Part shown: positions 1 through 9,310 of the stretch, in pieces
How the letters are laid out: every line of letters starts with the position of its first letter
Position numbering within the stretch: the stretch's first letter is position 1
NCBI GenBank assembly: GCA_028282885.1
Contig: JANQGX010000045.1
Location: 62,001-126,000 of the forward strand
Reading direction: 5' to 3'
DNA length: 64,000 nucleotides
Source of the DNA: SAR324 cluster bacterium
GTDB lineage: Bacteria > SAR324 > XYD2-FULL-50-16
Made by a program: the position numbers and the translations under genes
The notes under the pieces: model-generated
Seen by the model: only the letters and a program-made list of their open reading frames with translations
Told to the model about the DNA's origin: nothing
Databases searched by the model: none

Positions 1-398
1 CCCTTGAAATGAAGTATCTGACCGCTGCTTATCAAGCCCAGGGACAACTGGCAAACAGCAGTCACTGCCGGATTTCTGTTTTGGGTAAGCTCATGTAATC
101 CACCTGCTCCCAATCTGTCCAGAAACCATTTGATGAACGGGCCCGGCAGACCGTTTAAGGCTTCGCAAAACAAACCGGTATCGTCAGTCATCACTGCATC
201 AATATCCGTATCCTTACCTATAAAGGAAAGCGCTTCACGAATCTTAAATTCTCCAATTGTTTCAATCTTATAGCTTTGAATTTCTGCCAAGTCCAAAGCC
301 TGATTTGAAAAATCAAGATCCTCAATATCTATCAGCTTCTGGAACTCTTCCAGCTTTCCTGCATTACCCGTTATCAGCACCAGTTTATGAATCTTCAA
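1..398 (-). CDS. rdgB: Non-canonical purine NTP pyrophosphatase (ITPase/Ham1 family), C-terminus beyond window
   Basis: The protein should hydrolyse dITP/XTP so that deaminated purines are kept out of nucleic acids. Reading leftwards gives about 132 residues before the window edge. Visible motifs are LITGNAGKLEEFQ near the N-terminus, TDDTGLFCEALNGLPG and FIKWFLDRLGAGGL, which look closer to the eukaryotic ITPA subtype than to E. coli RdgB. The frame has no ATG. I chose the TTG at 398-396 because GAAAGG lies 6 nt upstream; an in-frame stop sits at 437-435. The family call is firm, the start less so. Confidence 0.8.
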   Translation of the reverse strand, partial: MKIHKLVLITGNAGKLEEFQKLIDIEDLDFSNQALDLAEIQSYKIETIGEFKIREALSFIGKDTDIDAVMTDDTGLFCEALNGLPGPFIKWFLDRLGAGGLHELTQNRNPAVTAVCQLSLGLISSGQILHFK

Positions 399-522
399 TC
401 TCAGCCTTTCGCATGTTTTTAGTCTCAAAACTTGTTATGCTAACAAATATCCAGCTTTTGGAAAATCAAAAATCCTGCTGGTTTTGATGCAAGTGAATGA
501 CGGCAGACCTTTAGAATAGTAG

Positions 523-954
523 TCATTTTTTCACTGTTAAATGGTACTGAACTGATGAACCATCTTTTTTGCCTGTCTCCAAATACAAAATTTCATCGCA
601 TCTTTCCTCCAGAACCGGGAAAAGATCCACCCACTCAATAAACACAAGAGCCGAACCTGCTTCAAAAGAGTCAAAAATCCCGGTCTCATAAAGGTCATCC
701 TCAGACTCAATCCGATAGAGATCGTAATGGTGAATTTGGAGGTTTTTGACCTGATAGATGTTACAAATATTATAGGTAGGGCTGTTAACCTGATCCGCAG
801 CCTCGGGTAGCATCGATGCAACAACACTTTTGACAAATTGTGTCTTTCCCACTCCCAAAACTCCAACCAATCCGATAACCTTGCCCTGCAGGTATGCAGG
901 ATTGAGATCAGAAAAATACTGAACAGCTTGCTCTCTTTTCAAATTTTCCATCAT
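523..954 (-). CDS. tsaE: tRNA threonylcarbamoyladenosine biosynthesis ATPase TsaE
   Basis: TsaE is the ATPase partner of TsaB/TsaD in making the t6A37 modification of ANN-decoding tRNAs. The P-loop reads GVLGVGKTQF and is followed by the family motifs NSPTYNICNIY and HHYDLYRI, then FIEWVD. The length of about 143 residues is normal. The frame extends upstream to a TTG at 981, but the first ATG (954) places the family start correctly. The gene lies 124 nt downstream of the ITPase gene's start on the same strand and diverges from dnaA; the 214 bp between holds the dnaA promoter region. Confidence 0.9.
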   Translation of the reverse strand: MMENLKREQAVQYFSDLNPAYLQGKVIGLVGVLGVGKTQFVKSVVASMLPEAADQVNSPTYNICNIYQVKNLQIHHYDLYRIESEDDLYETGIFDSFEAGSALVFIEWVDLFPVLEERCDEILYLETGKKDGSSVQYHLTVKK

Positions 955-1168
955 TGAACTTCGATCCAAGCATAAGACCAAGTGTTTATGACAAAGGATT
1001 GACTCCGTCCAGCCCGTTTATTTTATTTTTCAATAGGATTACCCGGTTGTTTATCTTTTTTTAAATTACTCACTTAACTTCTCAGCTCGTTTGCGTTAGG
1101 CTTAGATTGGTTTACGAACGACTTATAGATTACTGTATTATCTAATTGTTTTATATAAACTTTACAAC

Positions 1169-2518
1169 ATGCAAACCACTGAACAGATAACCAAATCCTG
1201 GAATAACTTTATTGCCTCTTTAAAAGCCAACCTTGAGCAAGAAGAGATTGAAGCCTGGGTCAATCGTCTCATTCTGATAAAATACCAAACTGATTTGATC
1301 ATTATTGGCGGGATCAATCAATTCTTTTGTAATTGGATTAAGGACCAGCATTATCAACTCATTAAAAAATATCTGATTGAAAACTTCAATGAGTTGCATC
1401 TGGAAAATGACTTTGAGTTGATCATCCAAGTCTGGAAACAGAACCAGGATGCCAGACCAGTAAAGGAAGAAAAAATTGACGAGAATAAGGTCTCAAAGGA
1501 TGGCTTGAATCCCCAGTTCAGATTCAAAAACTTTGTTAATGGAAGTAATAGCGATATAGCATATGCGGCCGCCGTTGCCGTCGGCGATAATGTATTTGAA
1601 AATAAATACAACCCCTTGTTCATTTGCGGTGATGTTGGATTAGGAAAGACTCACCTGATTCAAGCTATCGGTATCAGGGCCAAAAGCCTCAGTAGTAATC
1701 TCAAAGTGCAGTACACCAATTCCGAGCGGTTTACCAATGAAGTCATTAATGGAATACGTTTCAGGAATATTCAGACCGTCAGGAATAAATATCGCAACAT
1801 TGATCTTTTACTGATAGACGATATTCAGTTTCTGGAGAAAAAGGAGAGCACCCAGGAGGAGTTTTTTCATATTTTTAATGAGTTGATTCAAGGGAAAAAG
1901 CAGATCATTATAACCGCCGATCGCTACCCAAGGGAAATCAAAGATTTACAGGAAAGGCTGGTTAACCGTTTTAATTCCGGAATGGTGGCGCGTATCGGTC
2001 GTCCCGATTTCGAAACGAGGGTGGCAATTATCCGTAACCGTGTGGAACAGATGCAGGTTCCACTAAATGAAGAGATCATCAATTTTATTGCCAGTTCCGT
2101 TAAATCAAATGTTCGTGACATACTTGGTATCCTCATTCACTTGGAAGCAAGTTGGTCACTATTGGGTCAGGATATCTCTATCGATGCTACCAAACGAGTT
2201 CTCAAGGAGGTCCTGAATCTAGAAGACAGTCCGCTTACCATCGATAACATCATCAAATTTATCTGCAATCGATTTGAAGTCAAGATTTCCGACATCATGT
2301 CTGACAAAAGGGATAAAGAGATTTCCAAAACCAGACAAATCGCCATGTATGTCTCCAGAGAATTAACAGGTCTCTCATTTCCAGTGATAGGCAAACATTT
2401 TGGAGGAAAAAACCATACAACCGTGCTCCAGGCATGCAAAAAGACCAAAGAATGGCTTGAAAAAGATCCGGAAATAAATCAAACTGTTACAACCATAATC
2501 AGGGAGTTGTCAGTTTAA
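1169..2518 (+). CDS. dnaA: Chromosomal replication initiator protein DnaA
   Basis: DnaA binds DnaA boxes at oriC and opens DNA for DnaB loading. The 449-residue protein has the N-terminal protein-interaction domain (about 1-85), a short charged linker, the AAA+ domain with Walker A GDVGLGKTH (about residue 153) and Walker B LLLIDDIQFL, and the C-terminal DNA-binding domain with the signature GGKNHTTVLQACKK (about 411). A weak sigma-70-like -10 (TATTAT, 1136-1141) precedes it. I could find no convincing DnaA-box cluster in the flanks at 955-1168 or 2519-2717, so oriC is not proven to lie beside this gene. Confidence 0.97.
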   Translation: MQTTEQITKSWNNFIASLKANLEQEEIEAWVNRLILIKYQTDLIIIGGINQFFCNWIKDQHYQLIKKYLIENFNELHLENDFELIIQVWKQNQDARPVKEEKIDENKVSKDGLNPQFRFKNFVNGSNSDIAYAAAVAVGDNVFENKYNPLFICGDVGLGKTHLIQAIGIRAKSLSSNLKVQYTNSERFTNEVINGIRFRNIQTVRNKYRNIDLLLIDDIQFLEKKESTQEEFFHIFNELIQGKKQIIITADRYPREIKDLQERLVNRFNSGMVARIGRPDFETRVAIIRNRVEQMQVPLNEEIINFIASSVKSNVRDILGILIHLEASWSLLGQDISIDATKRVLKEVLNLEDSPLTIDNIIKFICNRFEVKISDIMSDKRDKEISKTRQIAMYVSRELTGLSFPVIGKHFGGKNHTTVLQACKKTKEWLEKDPEINQTVTTIIRELSV

Positions 2519-2717
2519 TCTCTACCCTTGTTGTTAGATTTGTGTTTGGGATTTCGGACTGATTCCTTTCTCAACAGGTAGACCGGTTAATTAATCAACA
2601 GATGTTGGTAAGTAAAGGTCAAGAATCGAGTTAGTGACAGGATAATAATTATAATAAGCTCATAAATACAATAAAATAGAACCTAGCAATACCTTTTAAA
2701 CAGGCCCTACTATTACT

Positions 2718-3842
2718 ATGAAATTAAATATAAATAGAATTACTTTATTAGAAGCTTTACAGTTGGCTGTAAACATCTCTCCCAGAACAACCAGTGATCC
2801 TATAATCAATAACATTCTGATTGAAACCCTTAGCAATAACGGTATTTCAATCAAAGCTACCAATCATGAGAATTCGGTATATGGAGAGTTCGATGCCGAA
2901 ATAAGCGAGACAGGAAGTATCTGCGTTGGAACAGCAAAGTTTTTTAATCTGGTCAGGGAATTGCGAGAAGACAATGTACAAATAAGTTCAACGCCACAAA
3001 ATTGGGTTTACATCTCCTGTGGCAATTCGAAAATCAAACTACCCGGAGTGGAACCGGATAAATTCCCGGCTGTAGAGTTCAAGCAGCAAGAGAGAGAATT
3101 CTCCCTTCCTCAGATAATATTAAAGAATGCCATCGATCGTACCTTCTTCTCGATTGGTGAAAATGAATCAAGAAAAAATCTGATGGGACTTAATCTGCAG
3201 ATTATCTCTCAAAATTCCATCAGGTGGACCGGGGCAGATTCTTTCAGGATCTGTCAATTTAATACGGAGCTAGGAGAATCCCTATCTCCGGATGGCAACA
3301 TTATCATACCTAAGAAAAGCCTGCCAGAAATAAAAAAAGTGCTTGAATACGGTGAGGAAGAGGTGAAGGTCTCTTTTGATGATAATATCTTCCAGATTTT
3401 TTCAAACCAGATTAAGTACAAAACCAGATTAATTGAAGCAGAGTTCCCGAATCTGGACCGGTTGGTGAACACTCCCAGCAAACACGAAATCCTGGTTCCA
3501 AAAAGAGAACTGCACAACTCTGTAAAGATTCTCAACACCATATCTGAAGGAGATCAAAAATCAGTTGTCAAACTGATGTTTCAGGAAGGCAGGGTGTCGT
3601 TGGAAAGTCAAAAGCTCGAATTCGGTGAAGGAAATGATGTGATTTTTTGCGACTATTCGGGAGAAGAAATGAGCATCGGTCTTAATATCCGATTCTTACT
3701 TGAAGCAATCCAAGCCTTTGAGTCTGCCGAAAACGAAAACATAATGCTATGCATAACCAAACCGGAAGCTCCCTTTATTATTCAAAGTGATGAATGGGAT
3801 AACTATAAAACCGTTTTAATGCCTGTTCGTATTCAATGGTAA
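2718..3842 (+). CDS. dnaN: DNA polymerase III beta subunit (sliding clamp)
   Basis: DnaN forms the dimeric ring that tethers Pol III and clamp-binding repair proteins to DNA. The 374-residue length and three-fold repeated architecture are standard. Recognisable features are the N-terminal LLEALQLAVNIS region, GVEPDKFPAVE in the middle, and the C-terminal end PFIIQSDEWDNYKTVLMPVRIQW, which resembles the conserved clamp terminus (LMPMRL in E. coli). It lies 199 nt after dnaA and overlaps recF by 7 nt (3836-3842), which implies translational coupling. Confidence 0.95.
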   Translation: MKLNINRITLLEALQLAVNISPRTTSDPIINNILIETLSNNGISIKATNHENSVYGEFDAEISETGSICVGTAKFFNLVRELREDNVQISSTPQNWVYISCGNSKIKLPGVEPDKFPAVEFKQQEREFSLPQIILKNAIDRTFFSIGENESRKNLMGLNLQIISQNSIRWTGADSFRICQFNTELGESLSPDGNIIIPKKSLPEIKKVLEYGEEEVKVSFDDNIFQIFSNQIKYKTRLIEAEFPNLDRLVNTPSKHEILVPKRELHNSVKILNTISEGDQKSVVKLMFQEGRVSLESQKLEFGEGNDVIFCDYSGEEMSIGLNIRFLLEAIQAFESAENENIMLCITKPEAPFIIQSDEWDNYKTVLMPVRIQW

Positions 3843-4912
3843 TTAAATCACTGGAGCTGTCTTTTTTCAGAAACTATAGAACCTTCTTCACAAATTTCTC
3901 GCCAGGTATCAATTTTATTCACGGAAGGAATGGTCAAGGTAAGACAAATCTGATAGAATCCCTGTATGTTGTAACCCATCTGAAATCCTTTCGAACATCT
4001 CACATAAATGAGTTGAATACCTATACGAAGGATGTTTCTTCCATCCGAGCAACTCTGTCCAAACAGAAAGTTTCACATGAGATCGATATCGAATTAAAAA
4101 AAAACCGGAAAAAGGTTTATCTTGACCAGAAAATAGTAAGTTATACTTCTGATTATATAAAAGATTTTTTCTCTATACTCTTTTCTCCGGATCAACTAAT
4201 CTTTTTCAAGGAATATCCCCTCGAAAGACGTAATTTTTTCGATAGAGTTTTAGTTTTAATAGATCGAAATTACTTCAATCTCATTAAGGATTTCAACAAA
4301 ATCAAAAGGCAAAAAGGAGTATTGCTCCGTCAGGGAAGAATCAAGGAAGTTCCCGTATGGAATCAACTTTTGGCCGAGAGTATACCCGGGATAGTTGAAG
4401 CCAGAAACCTGCTGGTAGCTGAGATCAACAGTGCTTTGACTGATGTTTTTGCCGAGCTGACCGGAAGAGACGATGAGTTAAAACTGTACTACAAAGGTCA
4501 TTTGGAGGGCAAAACCGATATTGACGAGATAAGCATTAATAGGTTTCTTGAGGAAAAGTTGGATTACGAACAGAAAAAGGGATTTCCATGTTACGGACCT
4601 CACAAAGACCAGTTTTGGATGACATTGGATGAAAAAAAAGACAAACAGACTTTTTCACAGGGAGAACACAGGATTACCTTTTTGGCTTTACAGTTTACTT
4701 TGAACGCAATTATTGCCAGTCAGTTGGGATTTTATCCGATTATTCTCCTGGATGACATATTTTCTGAGCTGGATAAAGGTGTCTTTGAAAGAACAATTGA
4801 TTATATATATCAGAAAAATAACCAGGTTTTTGTGACTTCGACAGCAATTCCTCCTGAGTTCGAAGAAAAAGGGGATGTCTACATGATTGAAGATGGTGCA
4901 ATCGTCAATTGA
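3836..4912 (+). CDS. recF: DNA replication and repair protein RecF
   Basis: RecF is an SMC-like ABC ATPase that loads RecOR/RecA at single-strand gaps. The 358-residue protein starts with the RecF-type MVIKSLELSFFRNYRTF. It has Walker A GRNGQGKTNLIE, the ABC signature FSQGEHR (here E replaces the more usual Q in GQ), and Walker B ILLDDIFSELD. The ATG lies inside the last codons of dnaN, so the two are co-transcribed, and gyrB follows after 36 nt. Confidence 0.95.
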   Translation: MVIKSLELSFFRNYRTFFTNFSPGINFIHGRNGQGKTNLIESLYVVTHLKSFRTSHINELNTYTKDVSSIRATLSKQKVSHEIDIELKKNRKKVYLDQKIVSYTSDYIKDFFSILFSPDQLIFFKEYPLERRNFFDRVLVLIDRNYFNLIKDFNKIKRQKGVLLRQGRIKEVPVWNQLLAESIPGIVEARNLLVAEINSALTDVFAELTGRDDELKLYYKGHLEGKTDIDEISINRFLEEKLDYEQKKGFPCYGPHKDQFWMTLDEKKDKQTFSQGEHRITFLALQFTLNAIIASQLGFYPIILLDDIFSELDKGVFERTIDYIYQKNNQVFVTSTAIPPEFEEKGDVYMIEDGAIVN

Positions 4913-4948
4913 AGTAATTTTAAACGGTTTTAGGGATTACAGGTCAAA

Positions 4949-7321
4949 ATGACAGAAGAAAAAAATTCATACAGGGCGAATAATATTGAACAGTTGGAAG
5001 GATTGGAAGCGGTTCGAATGCGCCCTGGAATGTATATCGGTGGAGTTGATGCGGCGGCATTACACCATTTGGTATTTGAAATTGTGGACAACAGTGTGGA
5101 TGAGGCCATGGGTGGTTTCTGCAACGAAATTGATATCACCATACTGGTCGACAACTCGATAAAAATTAAAGATAACGGTCGGGGGATACCTGTTGGCATG
5201 CACGAAAAAGCCGGTATACCAGCAGCACAGCTTGTCATGACATCCCTTCACGCGGGTGGAAAGTTCGATCAGAACAGTTACAAGTTTTCCGGTGGATTGA
5301 ATGGTGTCGGCGCATCAGTAGTAAACGCTTTGAGCGAAGAGTTGGATCTTCAGATTCATCGTAATGGTGAGATTCATCGCCAAACTTACTCGAAGGGTAT
5401 TCCGACATCAGGCTTCGATGTGATTGGAGATACGGTAAACACCGGAACAACGACGATATTCCGACCCGATTCAACAATTTTTGATTCTGTAGACTTCAGC
5501 TTTGATATCCTCTCCAACCGATTAAGGGAATTAGCTTTCCTCAATCCCGGGTTATCGATCCGACTTAAAGACCGACGACATGACAAACAGCACCTTTTCA
5601 AGTATGACGGCGGTATTGTCACATTTATCGAACACCTGAACAAAAACAAGGTTTGTCTGATCCCCACTCCTGTTTATGTTTCGGGCGAGATGGAAGGTAT
5701 AAATGTGGATATCTGTTTTCAATACAACGACTCCTACAATTGTCAGATCCACACCTTTGTAAACAATATTAATACGATAGATGGTGGTACCCATGAACAA
5801 GGCTTTCGTGGTGCTTTGCTAAAAGCAATCAATAAGTATGGATTAGATAACAAGTTGTTCAAAACAGCCGATGACAAAGTAAGTCAGGATGATGTCAAGG
5901 AAGGTCTTACAGCCATTGTCAGCGTCAAGATTGCAGGTCCTCAGTTTGAATCACAAAAGAAGATTAAACTGACTAACGCCAATGTCAGAGGAGTGGTAGA
6001 CCGAATTCTTTTTGGCAGTTTTTCCGAATACATGGAGGAAAATCCCCAGATTTCTAAACGGATTATTGAAAAATCCCTGGATGCACAACGTGCCCGGGTT
6101 GCCGCTAAAAAAGCAAGGGATTTAACAAGAAGAAAGAACGCACTGGAAATAAGTTCTCTGCCTGGAAAATTGGCTGACTGTCAGGAAAAAGATCCGGCTT
6201 TGAGTGAGTTGTTTATTGTGGAGGGGGATTCGGCCGGTGGATCTGCAAAACAAGGAAGGGATAGAAAAAATCAGGCCATTCTCCCTTTGAAAGGAAAGAT
6301 CCTGAATGTAGAGAAAGCCCGCTTCGACAAGATGCTCAGCAGTGACGAAATCAGGGTACTGATCACAGCCATGGGAACCGGCATCGGTAAAGATGATTTT
6401 GATATCTCGAAATTACGTTATCACAAGATTATCATAATGACTGATGCTGATGTCGATGGTAGCCATATCATGACATTACTTCTGACCTTCTTCTTCAGGC
6501 AAATGCCTGAGATAATTGAAAGGGGATATCTGTATGTGGCCCAACCGCCTTTGTTTAAGCTTAAAAGAGGAAAATCCGAGCAGTACATCCAAAATGAAGA
6601 AGACCTGATTGAAACCCTTTTTGATCTGTCAATTGGCAAGTACAAACTGATAACCGATGAGGAGACAAACCTCAAAGAGTTTTCCCAGTCCGTAGTACGT
6701 CTCTACGACACCGTGGAAAGACTGACCCATGATCAAACACTAAAAACGGTTTATGATCTTCTTTTTAATAATAAAATTGAACTGGAAGATGCCGAACTCA
6801 GAACGATTTATTCAAAACTGAAGAGCATTGCCAACGAAAAAGAAGATGAAAGTATGCATGTCAGTTTGGATGAGGCCAGGTCTGTTATATATCTTCATTT
6901 GGTTGACAAGCGCTACATCATTACGGAATCACAGCTCAGTATCATAGACTCTCACAATTATAACAGGGTATTATCCCGTTTCATTAACCTGGATCGGTTG
7001 AGGGAAAACGGATGCTTTGTGTTGGAAGATGATGCCCGGAATCGTTTGACGTTTGACACCCCTTTGGAAGTGGTTGAGTATCTGCAGGAAGATGGACGGA
7101 AAGGCATTTATGTCCAGAGATATAAGGGTTTGGGTGAGATGAATCCCGAACAACTCTGGGAGACGACGATGGATCCGGATAAGAGAACGATGCTCCAGGT
7201 CAGCATCGAGGATGCAATAGCATCGGATGAGATTTTCACAATCTTAATGGGTGATCAGGTCGATATCAGGCGAAGCTTTATTGAAAACAACGCTCTGAAG
7301 GTTAAGAACCTGGACTTTTAA
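4949..7321 (+). CDS. gyrB: DNA gyrase subunit B
   Basis: GyrB is the ATPase half of gyrase, which introduces negative supercoils. The GHKL domain shows NSVDEAMGG, DNGRGIPVG and GGLNGVGASVVNALS. The TOPRIM domain shows EGDSAGGSAKQGRDR and DADVDGSHI. The C-terminal GyrA-contact motif QRYKGLGEMNPEQLW is present. At 790 residues it is of the long class (E. coli-like, about 800) rather than the 640-residue class, because of an extra segment of about 150 residues between TOPRIM and the C-terminal motif. gyrA is not adjacent. The gene converges on gatC with only 7 nt between stops. Confidence 0.97.
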   Translation: MTEEKNSYRANNIEQLEGLEAVRMRPGMYIGGVDAAALHHLVFEIVDNSVDEAMGGFCNEIDITILVDNSIKIKDNGRGIPVGMHEKAGIPAAQLVMTSLHAGGKFDQNSYKFSGGLNGVGASVVNALSEELDLQIHRNGEIHRQTYSKGIPTSGFDVIGDTVNTGTTTIFRPDSTIFDSVDFSFDILSNRLRELAFLNPGLSIRLKDRRHDKQHLFKYDGGIVTFIEHLNKNKVCLIPTPVYVSGEMEGINVDICFQYNDSYNCQIHTFVNNINTIDGGTHEQGFRGALLKAINKYGLDNKLFKTADDKVSQDDVKEGLTAIVSVKIAGPQFESQKKIKLTNANVRGVVDRILFGSFSEYMEENPQISKRIIEKSLDAQRARVAAKKARDLTRRKNALEISSLPGKLADCQEKDPALSELFIVEGDSAGGSAKQGRDRKNQAILPLKGKILNVEKARFDKMLSSDEIRVLITAMGTGIGKDDFDISKLRYHKIIIMTDADVDGSHIMTLLLTFFFRQMPEIIERGYLYVAQPPLFKLKRGKSEQYIQNEEDLIETLFDLSIGKYKLITDEETNLKEFSQSVVRLYDTVERLTHDQTLKTVYDLLFNNKIELEDAELRTIYSKLKSIANEKEDESMHVSLDEARSVIYLHLVDKRYIITESQLSIIDSHNYNRVLSRFINLDRLRENGCFVLEDDARNRLTFDTPLEVVEYLQEDGRKGIYVQRYKGLGEMNPEQLWETTMDPDKRTMLQVSIEDAIASDEIFTILMGDQVDIRRSFIENNALKVKNLDF

Positions 7322-7328
7322 TACCTCT

Positions 7329-7604
7329 TTATTCGATAACGTTGGGCACTTTAAAAAAGCTGTTTTCCGTATAATCAGAAAATTGATCAGGGGCGACTTC
7401 AGATCTTGCGCGTTTGTCTTCTCTGTAAATGACTTGGTTGGATTCATCCTTCTCCTTCATTTCCGAGTCAATTTCCACCTCGGAGAGAAGCCCGACGTAC
7501 TCGATAATCTCCTTGAACTGACTTTCGTAATAGCGTTCTTCATCTCCGCTAAGTTTAAGCCTTGCCAGTTTCGCTACTTTTTTGACATCTATCTCTTCTG
7601 CCAT
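7329..7604 (-). CDS. gatC: Asp-tRNA(Asn)/Glu-tRNA(Gln) amidotransferase subunit GatC
   Basis: GatC is the small subunit that stabilises the GatA amidase against GatB in tRNA-dependent synthesis of Gln-tRNA and/or Asn-tRNA. The 91 residues match the family: VKKVAKLARLKLSGDEERYY at the start, a helical middle, and the C-terminal RSEVAPDQFSDYTENSFFKVPNVIE, which has the usual LR.D.v....f.nap.....fFkVPkVie form. An AGGA ribosome-binding site precedes the ATG. It is the last gene of a leftward operon after the PfkB kinase (30 nt gap). gatA and gatB are not in the window. Confidence 0.9.
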   Translation of the reverse strand: MAEEIDVKKVAKLARLKLSGDEERYYESQFKEIIEYVGLLSEVEIDSEMKEKDESNQVIYREDKRARSEVAPDQFSDYTENSFFKVPNVIE

Positions 7605-7634
7605 CGTTTTCCTGTGTTATATTCGGGTGTGCTA

Positions 7635-8615
7635 TCAAATGATGTAGTCGCTCACGAGTGATCGAAAATCACCGTCATAGCGGGGACCAAGCTGGCTGAC
7701 GATTGTAGCCGAACAGCGGGATGCAAGTAAACCCGCTTGCTCAGGAGTATAACCCCTGGTAGTGCCAAATAGATAGCCGGCTGCGTAACTATCCCCTGCT
7801 CCGGTTGTATCTATTGCATCAACAATGAAAGGCTTGATATCGGATATTTCTCCATTAAGGTAGATTTTCGAGCCTTTTTTCCCCATGGTCAAAACAATAT
7901 GATCAACACTGTTTGAGAGTATTTCGATCTGCCGGTTGATTTCCGAGCTGTCTGTCATGATTTCTGCTTCGGTCTCGTTGCAAAACACCAGGTCGACATA
8001 GTTGTCCAGGAGTTTCTGAAAATCCTGCTTGTGCCTCTCAACGCAAAAAGAATCGGATAAAGACAGTGATATTTTACACCCGGCAGATTTGGCGATTTCC
8101 AGTGCCGCAGTCACAGCTTTTTTTTGGGTGGGGGTGTCCCACAAGTATCCTTCCACGTAGACATATTGGGAGTTCTCTATCCCTTTTTTGTCCAGATCGG
8201 TTTCGGCAAAATTGACACACATGCCGAGATGAGTATTCATCGTCCTTTCCGCATCAGGTGTTACCAGGATGATTGTGCTGCCGGTAGCACCGGACTGCTT
8301 TTTTAAAAATGAGGTAACACCAAGATTTCTTAGTTGATTTTCGTAATCAGTTCCCAGTTCATCTTCTCCCAGTTTGCCACCATATGCGGATTTGCCTCCA
8401 AGTTGGGAAATCATGGCCATGGTATTGGCGCAGGAGCCCCCCAGGGCAGTGGTTTTCTTTAGATGAGCACTTTTGATCAGTATTTCGTTCTGTCGGTTAA
8501 CATCAACCAGGTTCATGCTGCCTTTTTCCAGTTTCAGATCCTCCATAAAAGAATCGTCGACATTAAAAAAAACATCTATAAGAGGATTTCCTAGACCTAA
8601 AACATCAAATTTCAT
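7635..8615 (-). CDS. PfkB-family carbohydrate/nucleoside kinase, probably adenosine kinase
   Basis: This is a ribokinase-fold kinase of 326 residues that phosphorylates a sugar or nucleoside hydroxyl with ATP. The first PfkB signature region is GGSCANTMAMISQLGGKSAYGG (residues about 56-77), and the second is DTTGAGDSYAAGYLFG with the catalytic Asp of GAGD (about 268). The start DVLGLGNPLIDV and the overall layout resemble the adenosine kinase branch, including a typical NETEAEIMT stretch. The substrate is not certain. It begins 2 nt after the stop of the upstream acyltransferase and is followed by gatC. Confidence 0.85.
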   Translation of the reverse strand: MKFDVLGLGNPLIDVFFNVDDSFMEDLKLEKGSMNLVDVNRQNEILIKSAHLKKTTALGGSCANTMAMISQLGGKSAYGGKLGEDELGTDYENQLRNLGVTSFLKKQSGATGSTIILVTPDAERTMNTHLGMCVNFAETDLDKKGIENSQYVYVEGYLWDTPTQKKAVTAALEIAKSAGCKISLSLSDSFCVERHKQDFQKLLDNYVDLVFCNETEAEIMTDSSEINRQIEILSNSVDHIVLTMGKKGSKIYLNGEISDIKPFIVDAIDTTGAGDSYAAGYLFGTTRGYTPEQAGLLASRCSATIVSQLGPRYDGDFRSLVSDYII

Positions 8616-8617
8616 CG

Positions 8618-9298
8618 TTAGTTTTTGTATTGAAGTACGGTTTTTTCGGCAAACTCTGCGTTAGATAGCATTTTTTGTTCAAAGGTGCTGCGTGTTTCTT
8701 CGAACTGTTTGGTGTCCAGTTTCGAATTCACATAAAAGGGATCTCCAATGCTGATAACGACGGTGGAAAAGGGCTTGGGAAATTTATGTTTGTCCCAGCT
8801 CTTATAAAATATCCACTGTCGGGTTGACTCAACATGAAAAGGGACCAAAGGCACATTTGATTTCTGTGAAATGGAAATAGCCCCGTTTTGCAGGATACAT
8901 CTCGGACCCCGGGGACCATCAGGAGTGATTGCTCCGTTTGCACCCGATCTGATGCTTTTAATCATTGCAAGCAAAGCTTTAGCGCCTCCCCTGGAACTGG
9001 ACCCCCGGACTGTTTGATTGCCGAACAGTTCAATGACGCCGGCAGCAAATCTGCCATCATCGCTTGAACTGACCATAGAGACCAGATTCTGATTTCGCAG
9101 CAGAAATGCGGCGTAAGAAATATTGTTGTGCCAGAGGGAATAGATCCAGTTTTGATGGTTTTGCCTCAGTGACTCTAGCTTTTCCTTGCCCAACCATTTT
9201 TTTCTACAGGTTATGAAAATAAGAACCAATGACCATCTTAACACATGTGGTGCTAATGATTGAGCAAGTTTTTTCTTTATAGACCTTTTCCCAGACAT
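8618..9298 (-). CDS. DUF374-family lysophospholipid acyltransferase-like protein
   Basis: This 226-residue protein belongs to the LPLAT-like DUF374 family found in Gram-negative bacteria. It probably transfers an acyl chain to a lipid at the inner membrane. The family motifs are the acyltransferase YSLWHNNISY (H plus acidic/amide position), SSDDGRFAAGVIELFG, RGSSSRGGAKAL and the very characteristic ITPDGPRGPR. The N-terminal stretch ending in WSLVLIFITC is hydrophobic and likely a membrane anchor. Its operon neighbours are dapL (12 nt upstream) and the PfkB kinase (2 nt downstream), neither of which identifies the substrate. Confidence 0.82.
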   Translation of the reverse strand: MSGKRSIKKKLAQSLAPHVLRWSLVLIFITCRKKWLGKEKLESLRQNHQNWIYSLWHNNISYAAFLLRNQNLVSMVSSSDDGRFAAGVIELFGNQTVRGSSSRGGAKALLAMIKSIRSGANGAITPDGPRGPRCILQNGAISISQKSNVPLVPFHVESTRQWIFYKSWDKHKFPKPFSTVVISIGDPFYVNSKLDTKQFEETRSTFEQKMLSNAEFAEKTVLQYKN

Positions 9299-9310
9299 TG
9301 AACCAGATGA